NCBI RefSeq assembly: GCF_026626745.1
Contig: NZ_JAPNJW010000001.1
Location: forward strand, 1 to 64,000
Source of the DNA: Nannocystis sp. RBIL2
GTDB taxonomy: Bacteria; Myxococcota_A; Polyangia; Nannocystales; Nannocystaceae
Direction of reading: 5' to 3'
Length of the DNA stretch: 64,000 bases
Positions 8,845 to 16,554 of the stretch are shown here, piece by piece (the first letter of the stretch is position 1; each line of letters starts with the position of its first letter). Both the position numbers and the translations under genes were made by a program. The notes beneath the pieces were generated by a model. It had not been told where the DNA came from. It saw only the letters and a program-made list of their open reading frames with translations, and searched no databases.

Positions 8845-9969
8845 TCACGGACACTCGACGGTGTCGGCCGGGTGCGCCTGCAGCACCGCGTGCAGCGTCG
8901 CCTCGAGCAGCGCGCTGGCGTCGGCGACCGGGAGGCCGTAGCCGACGTGGATGTGGCCGGCGGCGACGTTGTGAGGGGCGATCTGGTTGTAGTAGACGCC
9001 GTGCAGGCCGAGGAAGCCGGACAGGAAGTTGCCGCTGGTCTGCTGATCGATGACCACCGACGTGATGCCCAGCGGCTCGGTCGCGGCGACGATCGCCTCG
9101 ATCGGGAGCTGGCTCGGCAGCGTGTTGCCCTGGCGGTATTCGCTGATCACGTCCCACGAGCGCGCCTCGGTCGTCGCCTTCGTCGGCAGGTGCTCTGCGC
9201 CGTGGCCGTCCGACAGCCAGTCCTGCGCCGGGCCGCCGGGGTTGTCCAGGCCGTGTCCGCCCTCGAGCGCCTCGATCTCCCAGCCGATGTCGCCGCCGCG
9301 GCTGGTGGTCACGAGGATCACCGGCTGGTACTCGTCCACCAGCCGCCAGAAGTCCGCCGAGGTCGCCTGATAGTCGACGCGCAGGTCGTAGTCCGGCGAG
9401 CCGACCGCGCCCGGATCGCCGATGTCGTCGTTGCTCGGATCGCCGTCGGGCGGGAACTCGGGGAAGAACGCGTGGACGTCGTAGCCGTAGCCGCCCCAGT
9501 CGGCGCCGATCCAGCCGTCCGGGTTCTGCGTCGGATCGGTGCTCCACGGCCGCAGCATCTCGTTCGTCGGCGGCCAGTAGCCCATCAGCACCACGTTCTT
9601 CGTGCAGCCGATCGGGCCCGTGGTCGACGTCTCGCTCGTGCTCGCCTCGCTCGTGCTCGCCTCGCTCGTGCTCGCCTCGCTCGTGCTCGCCGCGCTCGTG
9701 CTCGCCGCGCTGGTGGCATCGCCGGTCCCCTGGGTCGAGGCCTCGCTGGTGGTCGGGATCGTGGTCGCGTCGCCGGTCGGCGAGCCGGTGGACGCGTCGG
9801 TCGTCGTCGAAGCCGCTGCGGTCGATGCGGTGCTCTCGCCGGGATCAGTCGGCGCGCAGCCGGTCAGACCGGCGAGCAACGCGGCGAGGCGTCCGCGTGA
9901 AAGGGTGAGTCGCGCAGCAGTCGAGCTCCGGGATCGCGGGCGTGAAGCAGTGTCGATCCCTCGACGCAC
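8845..9969 (-). CDS. Lipoprotein with pyroglutamyl-peptidase-like domain, catalytic Cys replaced by Ser
   Basis: A GTG at 9969 gives a 374-residue protein with signal peptide, lipobox (LTGC), a long Ser/Thr/Ala linker and a C-terminal domain of about 240 residues. That domain resembles pyroglutamyl peptidase I. TSGNFLSGFLGL aligns with the family's TAGTYVCN-type motif, AGHIHVGYGLP with its histidine motif, and GWEIEAL may hold the acidic residue. At the catalytic cysteine position there is a serine, so normal thiol-peptidase activity is doubtful. Lipid anchoring is also unusual, since the family is normally cytoplasmic. The assignment comes from motif alignment by eye. The start is uncertain. 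Confidence 0.72.
   Translation of the reverse strand: MRRGIDTASRPRSRSSTAARLTLSRGRLAALLAGLTGCAPTDPGESTASTAAASTTTDASTGSPTGDATTIPTTSEASTQGTGDATSAASTSAASTSEASTSEASTSEASTSETSTTGPIGCTKNVVLMGYWPPTNEMLRPWSTDPTQNPDGWIGADWGGYGYDVHAFFPEFPPDGDPSNDDIGDPGAVGSPDYDLRVDYQATSADFWRLVDEYQPVILVTTSRGGDIGWEIEALEGGHGLDNPGGPAQDWLSDGHGAEHLPTKATTEARSWDVISEYRQGNTLPSQLPIEAIVAATEPLGITSVVIDQQTSGNFLSGFLGLHGVYYNQIAPHNVAAGHIHVGYGLPVADASALLEATLHAVLQAHPADTVECP
9631..9705. repeat. 15-bp coding minisatellite
   Basis: Four identical copies of a 15-base unit (CTCGCTCGTGCTCGC) followed by one degenerate copy encode the repeating Ser-Glu-Ala-Ser-Thr linker of the lipoprotein at 8845-9969. The unit is a multiple of three, so gain or loss of copies keeps the frame. 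Confidence 0.9.
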
Positions 9970-10085
9970 CTGACCTCGCGGTCCTCGAACCAGGATGCGC
10001 GAGGCCGCAGGCGCCCTGCCCGGGCGCGCCCGATGTCGGGCCGCGCGTCCGGGCCGGGTGCGGCGGATCCCCGGTCCGCCGCGGC

Positions 10086-11687
10086 TCAGGGCACGACCAC
10101 GCCGCTCTTCATGACGCCGTGGACGTTGCCGATCAGCACGCTGACGTCGGTGAGCGGGTCGCCGTCGACCGCGACGATGTCGGCGAAGTAGCCGACCGCG
10201 ACCCGGCCGACCTCGTGCTCGACGCCGATGCTGGCCGCGCCCTCGATCGTCGCCGAGCGCAGCGCCTGGAGCGGCGTCATCCCGGCGTCGATGAACCACT
10301 CGAGCTCGCGGGTGTTCTCGCCGAAGCCGCTGAACACCGCGTCGGAGCCCATGGCGATGTCGACCCCGGCGAGGAAGGCCTCATTGGCGGTGGCCAGGTT
10401 CAACGCGATGTACGCCTCGAACTCCGCGGCCTTGCCCGGCGCGTAGCCGAAATAGGCCAGGTTGTCCTTGTAATAGCGGTTGTGATCGATCGTGGGTACG
10501 TAGGTGACCCCCATGGCGATCATGTCCATGAAGTCGACGGTATCGAGGCCCTCGGGGTGCTCCAGCGAGTCCGGCCCGGCCATGATCGCCAGCTTCGCGG
10601 TGTCGGCGTGATAGGCGTGGATCGCGATCGGCCGGCCGAGCGCGTGCGCCTCGTCGACCGCGGCCTTGAGCTGCTCGAACGTGAACTTCGAGCTGCAGGT
10701 CAGGGTGTCGTCGCTGCAGTTGTCGGCCCACACCTTGATCAGGTCGGCGCCGTCGGCCACGTTCTGCTGGATCCACCCCTTCATCACCTCGATCGACGGC
10801 ACCGGCCCGCTGATGCCGTAGCCGGCGGTGTAGATCCGCGGACCCGTGAGCTCGCCGGCCGCGATCGCGTCGCGCAGCTCGGCGACCAGGTAGTCGCCGG
10901 GGCCGGCGCCCTTGTCGATCGCAGTGGTGACGCCGAGCTTGATCGTCTTCTCCGCGGCCTGCCGCGCCAGCTCGGCCAGCGTCTCGGGCGAGTTCTGGAA
11001 CAGCCACCAGCTCCGCTGCCACGGGAAGGTCCCGGGCTCGTCGTCGGTCTGGTAGATGAAGTGAGTGTGAGCGTCGACCAGCCCGGGCACGCCGGTGTAG
11101 CCCGACCAGTCGACGACCTCGGCGCCGCACGGGATCTCGGCCTCGTCGGTCGCGAGCGCGAGGACCCGCTCGTCCTGGACGATCACGATCGCGGGCTCGA
11201 GGACGCTGCCGTCGGCCGGATCGATCAACCGCGCGAGCTTGACCGCCCGCAGGTCGCTCTCGCAACCCTCGGTCGTCGCGCCCTCGGTCGTCGTGCTCTC
11301 GGTCGTCGTGCCCTCCGTCGTCGTGCCCTCCGTCGTCGCGCCCTCCGTCGTCGTGCCCTCGGTCGTCGTGCCCTCGGTCGTCGCGCTGCTCGCGGTGGTG
11401 CTGTCCTCGGTCGTGCTGCTCGTGCCGACCTCGGTCGTGCTGGCCTCGCTCGCGCTCGTGCCGTGGGTGCTGCCGGCGCTCGGGTCGGTGGCCGCGGTGG
11501 TCCCCGGGACGGTCGTCGCGTCGCCGGTGCTGTCCTCCGTCAGCGAGGACGCCGTGGTCGACTCGTCGCCCGTGGTGTGGTCCGTCGTCTGGGCGGTGCT
11601 CGTCGCGCCGCTGCCGTCACAGCCGGCGATGGCGGCGATCCAGCAACCCAGGCTCGCGCAGCGCGTGATCCTTTTAATGGAATGCAT
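10086..11687 (-). CDS. Secreted amidohydrolase lipoprotein
   Basis: The 533-residue protein starts at ATG 11687 with a signal peptide ending in a lipobox (AIAGC), then about 120 residues of Thr-rich linker including TTTEG repeats. The amidohydrolase TIM barrel has metal ligands in VDAHTHFIY, further histidines in AIHAYHADTAKLAI and PTIDHNRYY, and an aspartate in MGSDAVFSG. The C-terminus (VGYFADIVAVDGDPLTD) matches the imidazolonepropionase/prolidase-like branch. It probably hydrolyses an amide or cyclic amide at the cell surface; the substrate cannot be told. The next gene downstream on the same strand is the pyroglutamyl-peptidase-like lipoprotein, so the two may act together on peptides. 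Confidence 0.87.
   Translation of the reverse strand: MHSIKRITRCASLGCWIAAIAGCDGSGATSTAQTTDHTTGDESTTASSLTEDSTGDATTVPGTTAATDPSAGSTHGTSASEASTTEVGTSSTTEDSTTASSATTEGTTTEGTTTEGATTEGTTTEGTTTESTTTEGATTEGCESDLRAVKLARLIDPADGSVLEPAIVIVQDERVLALATDEAEIPCGAEVVDWSGYTGVPGLVDAHTHFIYQTDDEPGTFPWQRSWWLFQNSPETLAELARQAAEKTIKLGVTTAIDKGAGPGDYLVAELRDAIAAGELTGPRIYTAGYGISGPVPSIEVMKGWIQQNVADGADLIKVWADNCSDDTLTCSSKFTFEQLKAAVDEAHALGRPIAIHAYHADTAKLAIMAGPDSLEHPEGLDTVDFMDMIAMGVTYVPTIDHNRYYKDNLAYFGYAPGKAAEFEAYIALNLATANEAFLAGVDIAMGSDAVFSGFGENTRELEWFIDAGMTPLQALRSATIEGAASIGVEHEVGRVAVGYFADIVAVDGDPLTDVSVLIGNVHGVMKSGVVVP
11266..11385. repeat. 15-bp coding minisatellite, eight units
   Basis: Eight tandem 15-base units (CCCTCGGTCGTCGTG with small variants) encode the TTTEG linker of the amidohydrolase lipoprotein. 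Frame is kept whatever the copy number. Confidence 0.9.
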
Positions 11688-12001
11688 GCTGCTGCGCAGG
11701 CGGACGGCGGGTGTAGAGATAGAGTAAGCGTCGATGACGGGACGGGATGTCGAATGCATGTCCGCACATCTCCGGCACCGCAGAGTCCCGTCGAAAAATT
11801 TTTCGGGCCGACTCGCAATTCTTTTCATGGGCGCCGATGCTCCATTGCGCGCGGAAAGGCGCGCCGATCCTCGGTGTCGACCCGGTACGCGACTCCGCGA
11901 CGATCCCAGGCGTCGTGTCCGCGCCAGTGGCGGCCGCGCGGCGTCCTTCGGCTTGTCGGGGTCGACCGGCCTCGCTACCCTCGCGGGCCGTCGCGGCCCA
12001 C
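11688..12001. promoter_or_regulatory. Divergent promoter region with AT-rich palindrome
   Basis: Between the amidohydrolase gene and the sigma-factor operon lies a relatively AT-rich stretch. It holds a perfect 14-bp palindrome, CGAAAAATTTTTCG, at 11792-11805, flanked by CCCG and GGG that extend the dyad imperfectly. In DNA this GC-rich, such a site between divergent genes suggests an operator or promoter element. Which gene it serves is not known. Confidence 0.45.
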
Positions 12002-13006
12002 ATGTCTCTTCGACCATGTTCCTGCCTCGCAGCGCTGTGCGTGGCGCTCCTCGGCGCGAGCGAGGCCGCGGCCGCCCCGTCGTGGCTCGAGCTGCGCTGG
12101 CCCGAGGTAGTGGGCTGCCCGACGCGGGCCGAGGTCGAGGCGACGGCCGGGCGCCTGACGGCCGGCAGCGCGCCGCAGCCGGTGACCGCCGAGGCCCGGA
12201 TCGCCACCGACGCCGCCGGTTACACCCTGGAGCTGCAGGTCCGCGACGCCGGTGCGGTCCAGCAGCGGACGCTCCACAGCCCGCGCTGTGCGGCGCTGGC
12301 GGACGCCACCGCGGTGATCGTGGCCGTCGCCGCCGCGCCGGTTGCCATCGCCGCGCGAGTCGTCGCCGCGCCGCCCCCCGCCCCGAGCGACCCGCTCGAG
12401 ATCGACCTCGGCCCGACCCCGTCGATCGCGGCCGACCCGGGCGAGCCGGCGGAGACCTCTTCTGCCTCGCTCGCGCCCGCGCCCGCGCGACGACGGCCGG
12501 GGCTCGCGCTCGGCATCGGCGCGGCCGCCGGGATCGGGCCCAGCCAGCGCTTCGCCGCCGGTCTGTCCGGCACTTTCACGCTGCTGTGGCCGCGGGCCCG
12601 GCTCGACCTGCGCGGCAGCGGCTGGTTTCGCAGCCCGCTCCAGCACCCCGAACATCCGGGCGTCGGCGCGGCGCTGCGGCTCGCCGCCGGGGCCGTGCGC
12701 GGCTGTCCGCGCCTCGTGCGGCGCGCGCTCGCGCTCGAGCTGTGCGGCGGCCTCGAGCTCGGGCAGCTGCAGGCGCAGGGGGTCGGCCTGGTGCAGAACG
12801 AGACCACCCGCAATCTGTGGGCCGCGGGCCTGCTCGCGCCCGGCCTGCAGTGGCGGCCGCTGCCGTGGCTCGCGCTCGGCCTGGAGGTCGAGGCAGTGGT
12901 CGCCTTCACGCGCCGCCGCTACGCCACCCGCGACGGCGGCGTGTTCTACTCTGTGCCGCCGGTCGGGGTGCGTCTGGGCGGCGGCATCGCGGTGCAGTTT
13001 TTCTGA
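12002..13006 (+). CDS. Secreted outer-membrane-type protein of unknown function
   Basis: From ATG 12002 the 334-residue protein has a clear signal peptide (LAALCVALLGASEAAA), a small N-terminal domain with two cysteines, an Ala/Pro-rich linker (about 120-160), and a C-terminal half of alternating strands ending in Phe (GGGIAVQFF), like a small outer-membrane beta-barrel. No specific family is recognised. It is the first gene of a probable operon with the ECF sigma factor 34 bp downstream. It may be the surface sensor or a target of that sigma factor, which is inference from position. Confidence 0.75.
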   Translation: MSLRPCSCLAALCVALLGASEAAAAPSWLELRWPEVVGCPTRAEVEATAGRLTAGSAPQPVTAEARIATDAAGYTLELQVRDAGAVQQRTLHSPRCAALADATAVIVAVAAAPVAIAARVVAAPPPAPSDPLEIDLGPTPSIAADPGEPAETSSASLAPAPARRRPGLALGIGAAAGIGPSQRFAAGLSGTFTLLWPRARLDLRGSGWFRSPLQHPEHPGVGAALRLAAGAVRGCPRLVRRALALELCGGLELGQLQAQGVGLVQNETTRNLWAAGLLAPGLQWRPLPWLALGLEVEAVVAFTRRRYATRDGGVFYSVPPVGVRLGGGIAVQFF

Positions 13007-13040
13007 CGGAACCACCGCGACCCGGAGATACCGCGTCCAC

Positions 13041-14477
13041 ATGCAGCTGCAGCCCGCCGAACCCGAGCTCCGCGCGGAGACGCCCGTCGACGGCGCCTCG
13101 TTCGAGGCGCTGTTCCGCGAGCACTTCGGCTTCGTCTACCGCAACCTGCGCCGCCTCGGCGTGCCGCCGGCGGCCGTCGAGGACGCGGTCCAGGAGGTCT
13201 TCCTGGTCGTCCTGCGCCGCCCCGACGCGCCGATCACCTCCGTCCGGGGCTGGCTGTACGGCATCGCCCGCCGGATCGCCTGGCGGCAGCGGCGGAGCGC
13301 CGGCCGGCAGAATCGCCTGGCCCAGGCCCTCGCGGACGAGGCCCCGCGCGCGCTCGACGGCGCAGTCGCGGTCGCCGAGCGCGAGGCCGCCGCGCTGCTC
13401 GAGCGCTTCCTCGGCCGCCTCGACGAGGACAAGCGCGCGGTGTTCCTGCTCGCCGAGCTCGAGCAGATGACCGCGCCGGAGATCGCCCGCGCCCTCGAGG
13501 TCAAGGAGAACACGGTCTATTCGCGGCTGCGCGCGGCCCGGCAGGAGTTCGACCGCACCTTCGCGCGCGTCCGCCTGCGCGAGCGGCGGTCGACCGGCGA
13601 GGCCGCGCTCGACGAGCAGGCCCTGCTCCTGAGCCGTGCCCGGCGGGCCGGCGAGCCCAACCCGGCGACGCGCCAGCGCGTGTGGCTGGCGCTGATCGCC
13701 GGGGCCGGGCTCGCCGGGGCCGGCGAGGCCGCGGCCGCGTCCGGAGGCGCCGCTCCGGCCCAGGCGTCGGCCTGGACCTCGGCTGCCGGCCAGCAGCTCG
13801 CCGCGTGGTCCGGCACGACCGCCGGTGGACACGCGCTCGGGGTCGCGGTGGTCGGGCTCGTCGGCGCGGTGCTCGTGGCCGCCCGGCCCGCGCCGAACGA
13901 GCCTCCCGCACGCACCGCCGCAGTCGAGGCGAAGGCCAGAGCGGGCGACGATCACGCCGCTGCCAGGCCGCCCGAGTCCGCACCTGCGCCCGCCCCATTG
14001 CCCACCACCGCTGCCGCGCCCGCCGACGAATTCTCGGTGCCGTTCGCGCGGCTGGCAGCCGCCGCCGCGCGGGCGAGTCAATCCGCGCCGGACGTGTTCG
14101 CATCGCGCGCTCCGGCTGCGACTCCGATCAATGCCCCCAAGGACATGTCCTCGGGGGCATCCACCGAATCGCCGACCGCCCCCGCCGCGGTCGACCTCGA
14201 CGCCCTGCGCCGCGAGTCCACCCTGATGGCCGACGCCCGGGCCGCCTTGAGCGCCGGCGCGTGGACGCAGGCCCACGAGCTGCTGCAGCGGCACGCGCTC
14301 GAGTTCCCGGCCGGCGCCCTGGTCGAGGAGCGCCGGCTCTCTCTCGTCACCGCGCTCTGCTCGCTCGGACAGCTCGAGGCGGCCCGCGCCGAGATCGTCC
14401 GGATCGACGGCGAACACCCCGACTCCGCCGCGTCGCGCAAGGCCCGGGGCCTGTGTCCCGCGGCCGCGGGAGGTTGA
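13041..14477 (+). CDS. ECF sigma factor with membrane-spanning, repeat-containing C-terminal extension
   Basis: The 478-residue protein has sigma region 2 at about 18-85 (FREHFGFVYRNLRRLGVP, VQEVFLVVLRR) and region 4 at about 125-180 (LDEDKRAVFLLAELEQMTAPEIA, VKENTVYSRLRAAR). An ordinary ECF factor would end near residue 190. This one continues with hydrophobic segments (WLALIAGAGLAGAG and ALGVAVVGLVGAVLVAA), an Ala/Pro-rich linker and a C-terminal helical domain (about 395-478, LERHALEFPAGALVEERRL-like) resembling tetratricopeptide repeats. The sigma part may thus be held at the membrane and controlled by the far side. The linker contains a copy of the GACATGTC palindrome read in frame. It lies in a three-gene operon. 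Confidence 0.88.
   Translation: MQLQPAEPELRAETPVDGASFEALFREHFGFVYRNLRRLGVPPAAVEDAVQEVFLVVLRRPDAPITSVRGWLYGIARRIAWRQRRSAGRQNRLAQALADEAPRALDGAVAVAEREAAALLERFLGRLDEDKRAVFLLAELEQMTAPEIARALEVKENTVYSRLRAARQEFDRTFARVRLRERRSTGEAALDEQALLLSRARRAGEPNPATRQRVWLALIAGAGLAGAGEAAAASGGAAPAQASAWTSAAGQQLAAWSGTTAGGHALGVAVVGLVGAVLVAARPAPNEPPARTAAVEAKARAGDDHAAARPPESAPAPAPLPTTAAAPADEFSVPFARLAAAAARASQSAPDVFASRAPAATPINAPKDMSSGASTESPTAPAAVDLDALRRESTLMADARAALSAGAWTQAHELLQRHALEFPAGALVEERRLSLVTALCSLGQLEAARAEIVRIDGEHPDSAASRKARGLCPAAAGG
14131..14160. repeat. GACATGTC-family palindrome inside the sigma factor gene
   Basis: These 30 bases pair as an inverted repeat at 14 of 15 positions (arms beginning ATGCCCCC and ending GGGGGCAT, centre GGACATGTCC). 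They encode the INAPKDMSSGAS part of the linker. This suggests that the dispersed element can insert in frame in tolerant regions. Confidence 0.8.
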
Positions 14478-14483
14478 ACCGCC

Positions 14484-15128
14484 ATGCGCTCGCCGCCACA
14501 TCCGCTGCTCCTCGCGTTCACGCTGGCCGCCTGCCCGCTCCCGCCCGACTTCGTCGGCGAGACGCTGCCCGAGCGCACGACCGGCGACGCGACCGCAGTC
14601 ACCGGTCCCGAGACGGGCGTCAGCGTCACCACCCTGGTCGAGGAGCCGACGACCACCACCGGGGACGCGTCGAGTACGAGCACCACCACGGGAGTCCCGG
14701 CCGAGGGCGAGTACGGCTCGTTCTGCGAGCTGGGCGGCGTCGGCCCCGACGTTCAGCGCACGGCCATCGTCCCCCACCCGGTCTGCGACAGCGGGATCTG
14801 CCTGATCGTGAGCGACGCTCCTCCGCTCGCCTGCGCCGGCGACCTCGCCTGCGCGGCGGAGAACGAGGGGGCGGAGTGCGGCGAGAACGGCCTGTGCAAC
14901 CTGCCGCCCGCGTTCATCGCCGCCAACGCGCGCTGCACCCAGACCTGCGCGCTCGACGAGGATTGCCCGCCCCTCGCCGGCTGTGCGACCGGGTTCCGCT
15001 GCACGGCGGTCTCCCTGCTCCCCCCGCTGTGCTGTCAAAAGGTGTGTGCCTGCCAGGATCACCTCGACGCCGCGCAGGCGGACGACATCGAGGCCACCTG
15101 CGCCGGCGATCCCGAGCTGTGCCTCTGA
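14484..15128 (+). CDS. Cysteine-rich lipoprotein
   Basis: The 214-residue protein starts 6 bp after the sigma factor gene and is probably in the same operon. It has a signal peptide with lipobox (LAAC), a Thr-rich linker (about 30-75) and a mature domain with about 18 cysteines in CxxxxxC-type spacing (VCDSGICLIV, CAGDLACAAENEGAECG, CCQKVCACQ). Such modules are common on the myxobacterial surface and have no known biochemical role. No enzyme motif is visible. Confidence 0.82.
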   Translation: MRSPPHPLLLAFTLAACPLPPDFVGETLPERTTGDATAVTGPETGVSVTTLVEEPTTTTGDASSTSTTTGVPAEGEYGSFCELGGVGPDVQRTAIVPHPVCDSGICLIVSDAPPLACAGDLACAAENEGAECGENGLCNLPPAFIAANARCTQTCALDEDCPPLAGCATGFRCTAVSLLPPLCCQKVCACQDHLDAAQADDIEATCAGDPELCL

Positions 15129-15145
15129 CCCGCGGCGCCTGGGGT

Positions 15146-16486
15146 TCAATAATAAAACTCGGCCCGGATCCCGCGGTGCTCGGAGTAGTTCAGGTCCGGA
15201 TCGGTGTCGCCCGTGAGCTCCTTGGCCGCCGCCTCCGCCTCCGCGTACGTGATCGTGTGGGCGCGGCGGGTGCGGGCGCGGCAGCCGTGGCCGTCCTGGC
15301 CGAACAGCATGTCGATGCGTTTGTCGCCGCCGATGGTCCAGTTGTCGTCGAGGCAGGCCTGCACCCCGCCGCCGGACTTGCACGCGCGGAAGATCGGGTC
15401 GCGGTAGTTGAGCGCGCCGCCGACGTCGCCGTTGGCCTCGGCGTACCACGGGCGCCAATCGTCGTTGTCCTTGCGATCAGGCTCGTTGAAGTCGCCGCCG
15501 AAGATCCGCAGGTCGCCGCCGAACGCCTTCTTGTGCAGCTTCTCGTCGGCCTCGAGCACGTTCTGTTTGGCGCAGGCCGGATCGGGCCCCTCGCCCTGCG
15601 CGGTCGCCCAGTGCAGCGAGGCGACGGTGACGTCCTTGTCGGCGATCTTGTCGTGCAGCTTGACCATGACGTTGCGGGTGCGCGCCTGGTTGTTGCGCAC
15701 GCACTCGCCGTCCTTGTTGACCCACGACTGCCAGACGTGCTTCTCGCCGACCACGGAGAAGCGGCCCTGGCGGATGATGATCGCGTTGGTCTGCTTCTCC
15801 TTCTCCTTGCCGCACGGCGACAGCTGCGTCCACGGATCGGCGTCGGCGATGATGCCCTCGAAGATCCCGGGCATCTCGTCGGTCATGCGCTCTACCAGAG
15901 TGTCGAGCTGCGCGCTGTCCGAGATCTGCTGGACCAGGAACAGGTCCGGGCTCGGCTGGATCGACTTCATGTAAGCGATGAGGTCGGTCCAGTCGCCGGG
16001 GCACTGCTCGCCCTGGATCTTCAAGTTCTCGACGTTGTTGACGTAGACCTGGATGAACGCCGGGTCGTCGTTGATCGCCTTCGGCGCGTCGACTGCCGGC
16101 GGGGCGTCGTCCTGGTGCGCGCACAGGTCGACCGGAGGCTCGTCGCCGGTGCCCGCCGGCTCACCCGTGCTGCCGGGCTCGCCCGTGGTCCCGGGCTCGC
16201 CCGTGGTCCCGGTGGTCCCGAGCTCGCCGGTGTCGGTCGAAGCGGTCGACGTCGAAGTCGTCGACGCATCGCCGGTCGTGCCGCTCGTCGGCGCATCGGT
16301 GGACGCGGCCGCGGTGGTGCTCGTCGTCGCTATCGCACCGGACGAGCTCGAGCTCGCTTCGGTGTCGGGGTCCTGCTCGGTGCCCGCGCTGTTGTCCGCG
16401 CCGCAGGCAGCGAGCACGAGCACGAGCGACGACGCGAGCCGGCGAGCCGGCGAAGGATGGGAGGGTGCGAGGATGATGCCGTCCAT
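15146..16486 (-). CDS. Endonuclease/exonuclease/phosphatase-family lipoprotein
   Basis: The 446-residue protein has a signal peptide and lipobox (LAAC), a Ser/Thr/Gly linker to about residue 115, then a domain with EEP-family signatures: NAIIIRQGRF, ASLHWAT, GGDFNEPDRK (metal-binding Asp/Asn) and the C-terminal SEHRGIRAEF, corresponding to the SDH motif with Glu in place of Asp. The family cleaves phosphodiester bonds in DNA, RNA or phospholipids using a divalent metal. A surface location suggests nutrient scavenging or predation, which is inference. It converges on the cysteine-rich lipoprotein gene with 17 bp between them. Confidence 0.84.
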   Translation of the reverse strand: MDGIILAPSHPSPARRLASSLVLVLAACGADNSAGTEQDPDTEASSSSSGAIATTSTTAAASTDAPTSGTTGDASTTSTSTASTDTGELGTTGTTGEPGTTGEPGSTGEPAGTGDEPPVDLCAHQDDAPPAVDAPKAINDDPAFIQVYVNNVENLKIQGEQCPGDWTDLIAYMKSIQPSPDLFLVQQISDSAQLDTLVERMTDEMPGIFEGIIADADPWTQLSPCGKEKEKQTNAIIIRQGRFSVVGEKHVWQSWVNKDGECVRNNQARTRNVMVKLHDKIADKDVTVASLHWATAQGEGPDPACAKQNVLEADEKLHKKAFGGDLRIFGGDFNEPDRKDNDDWRPWYAEANGDVGGALNYRDPIFRACKSGGGVQACLDDNWTIGGDKRIDMLFGQDGHGCRARTRRAHTITYAEAEAAAKELTGDTDPDLNYSEHRGIRAEFYY

Positions 16487-16554
16487 GGCCCCTCGACCCT
16501 AGCCCATCCTGCACCGGCCCGGGCCGGCTCGCAAACGCGGGCCTGCGACCGGGC

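Noticed and set aside
12906..15458. Long minus-strand frame across the sigma factor operon
   Set aside because: It covers three genes with clear protein signatures on the plus strand and itself has glycine/arginine-rich, motif-free sequence.
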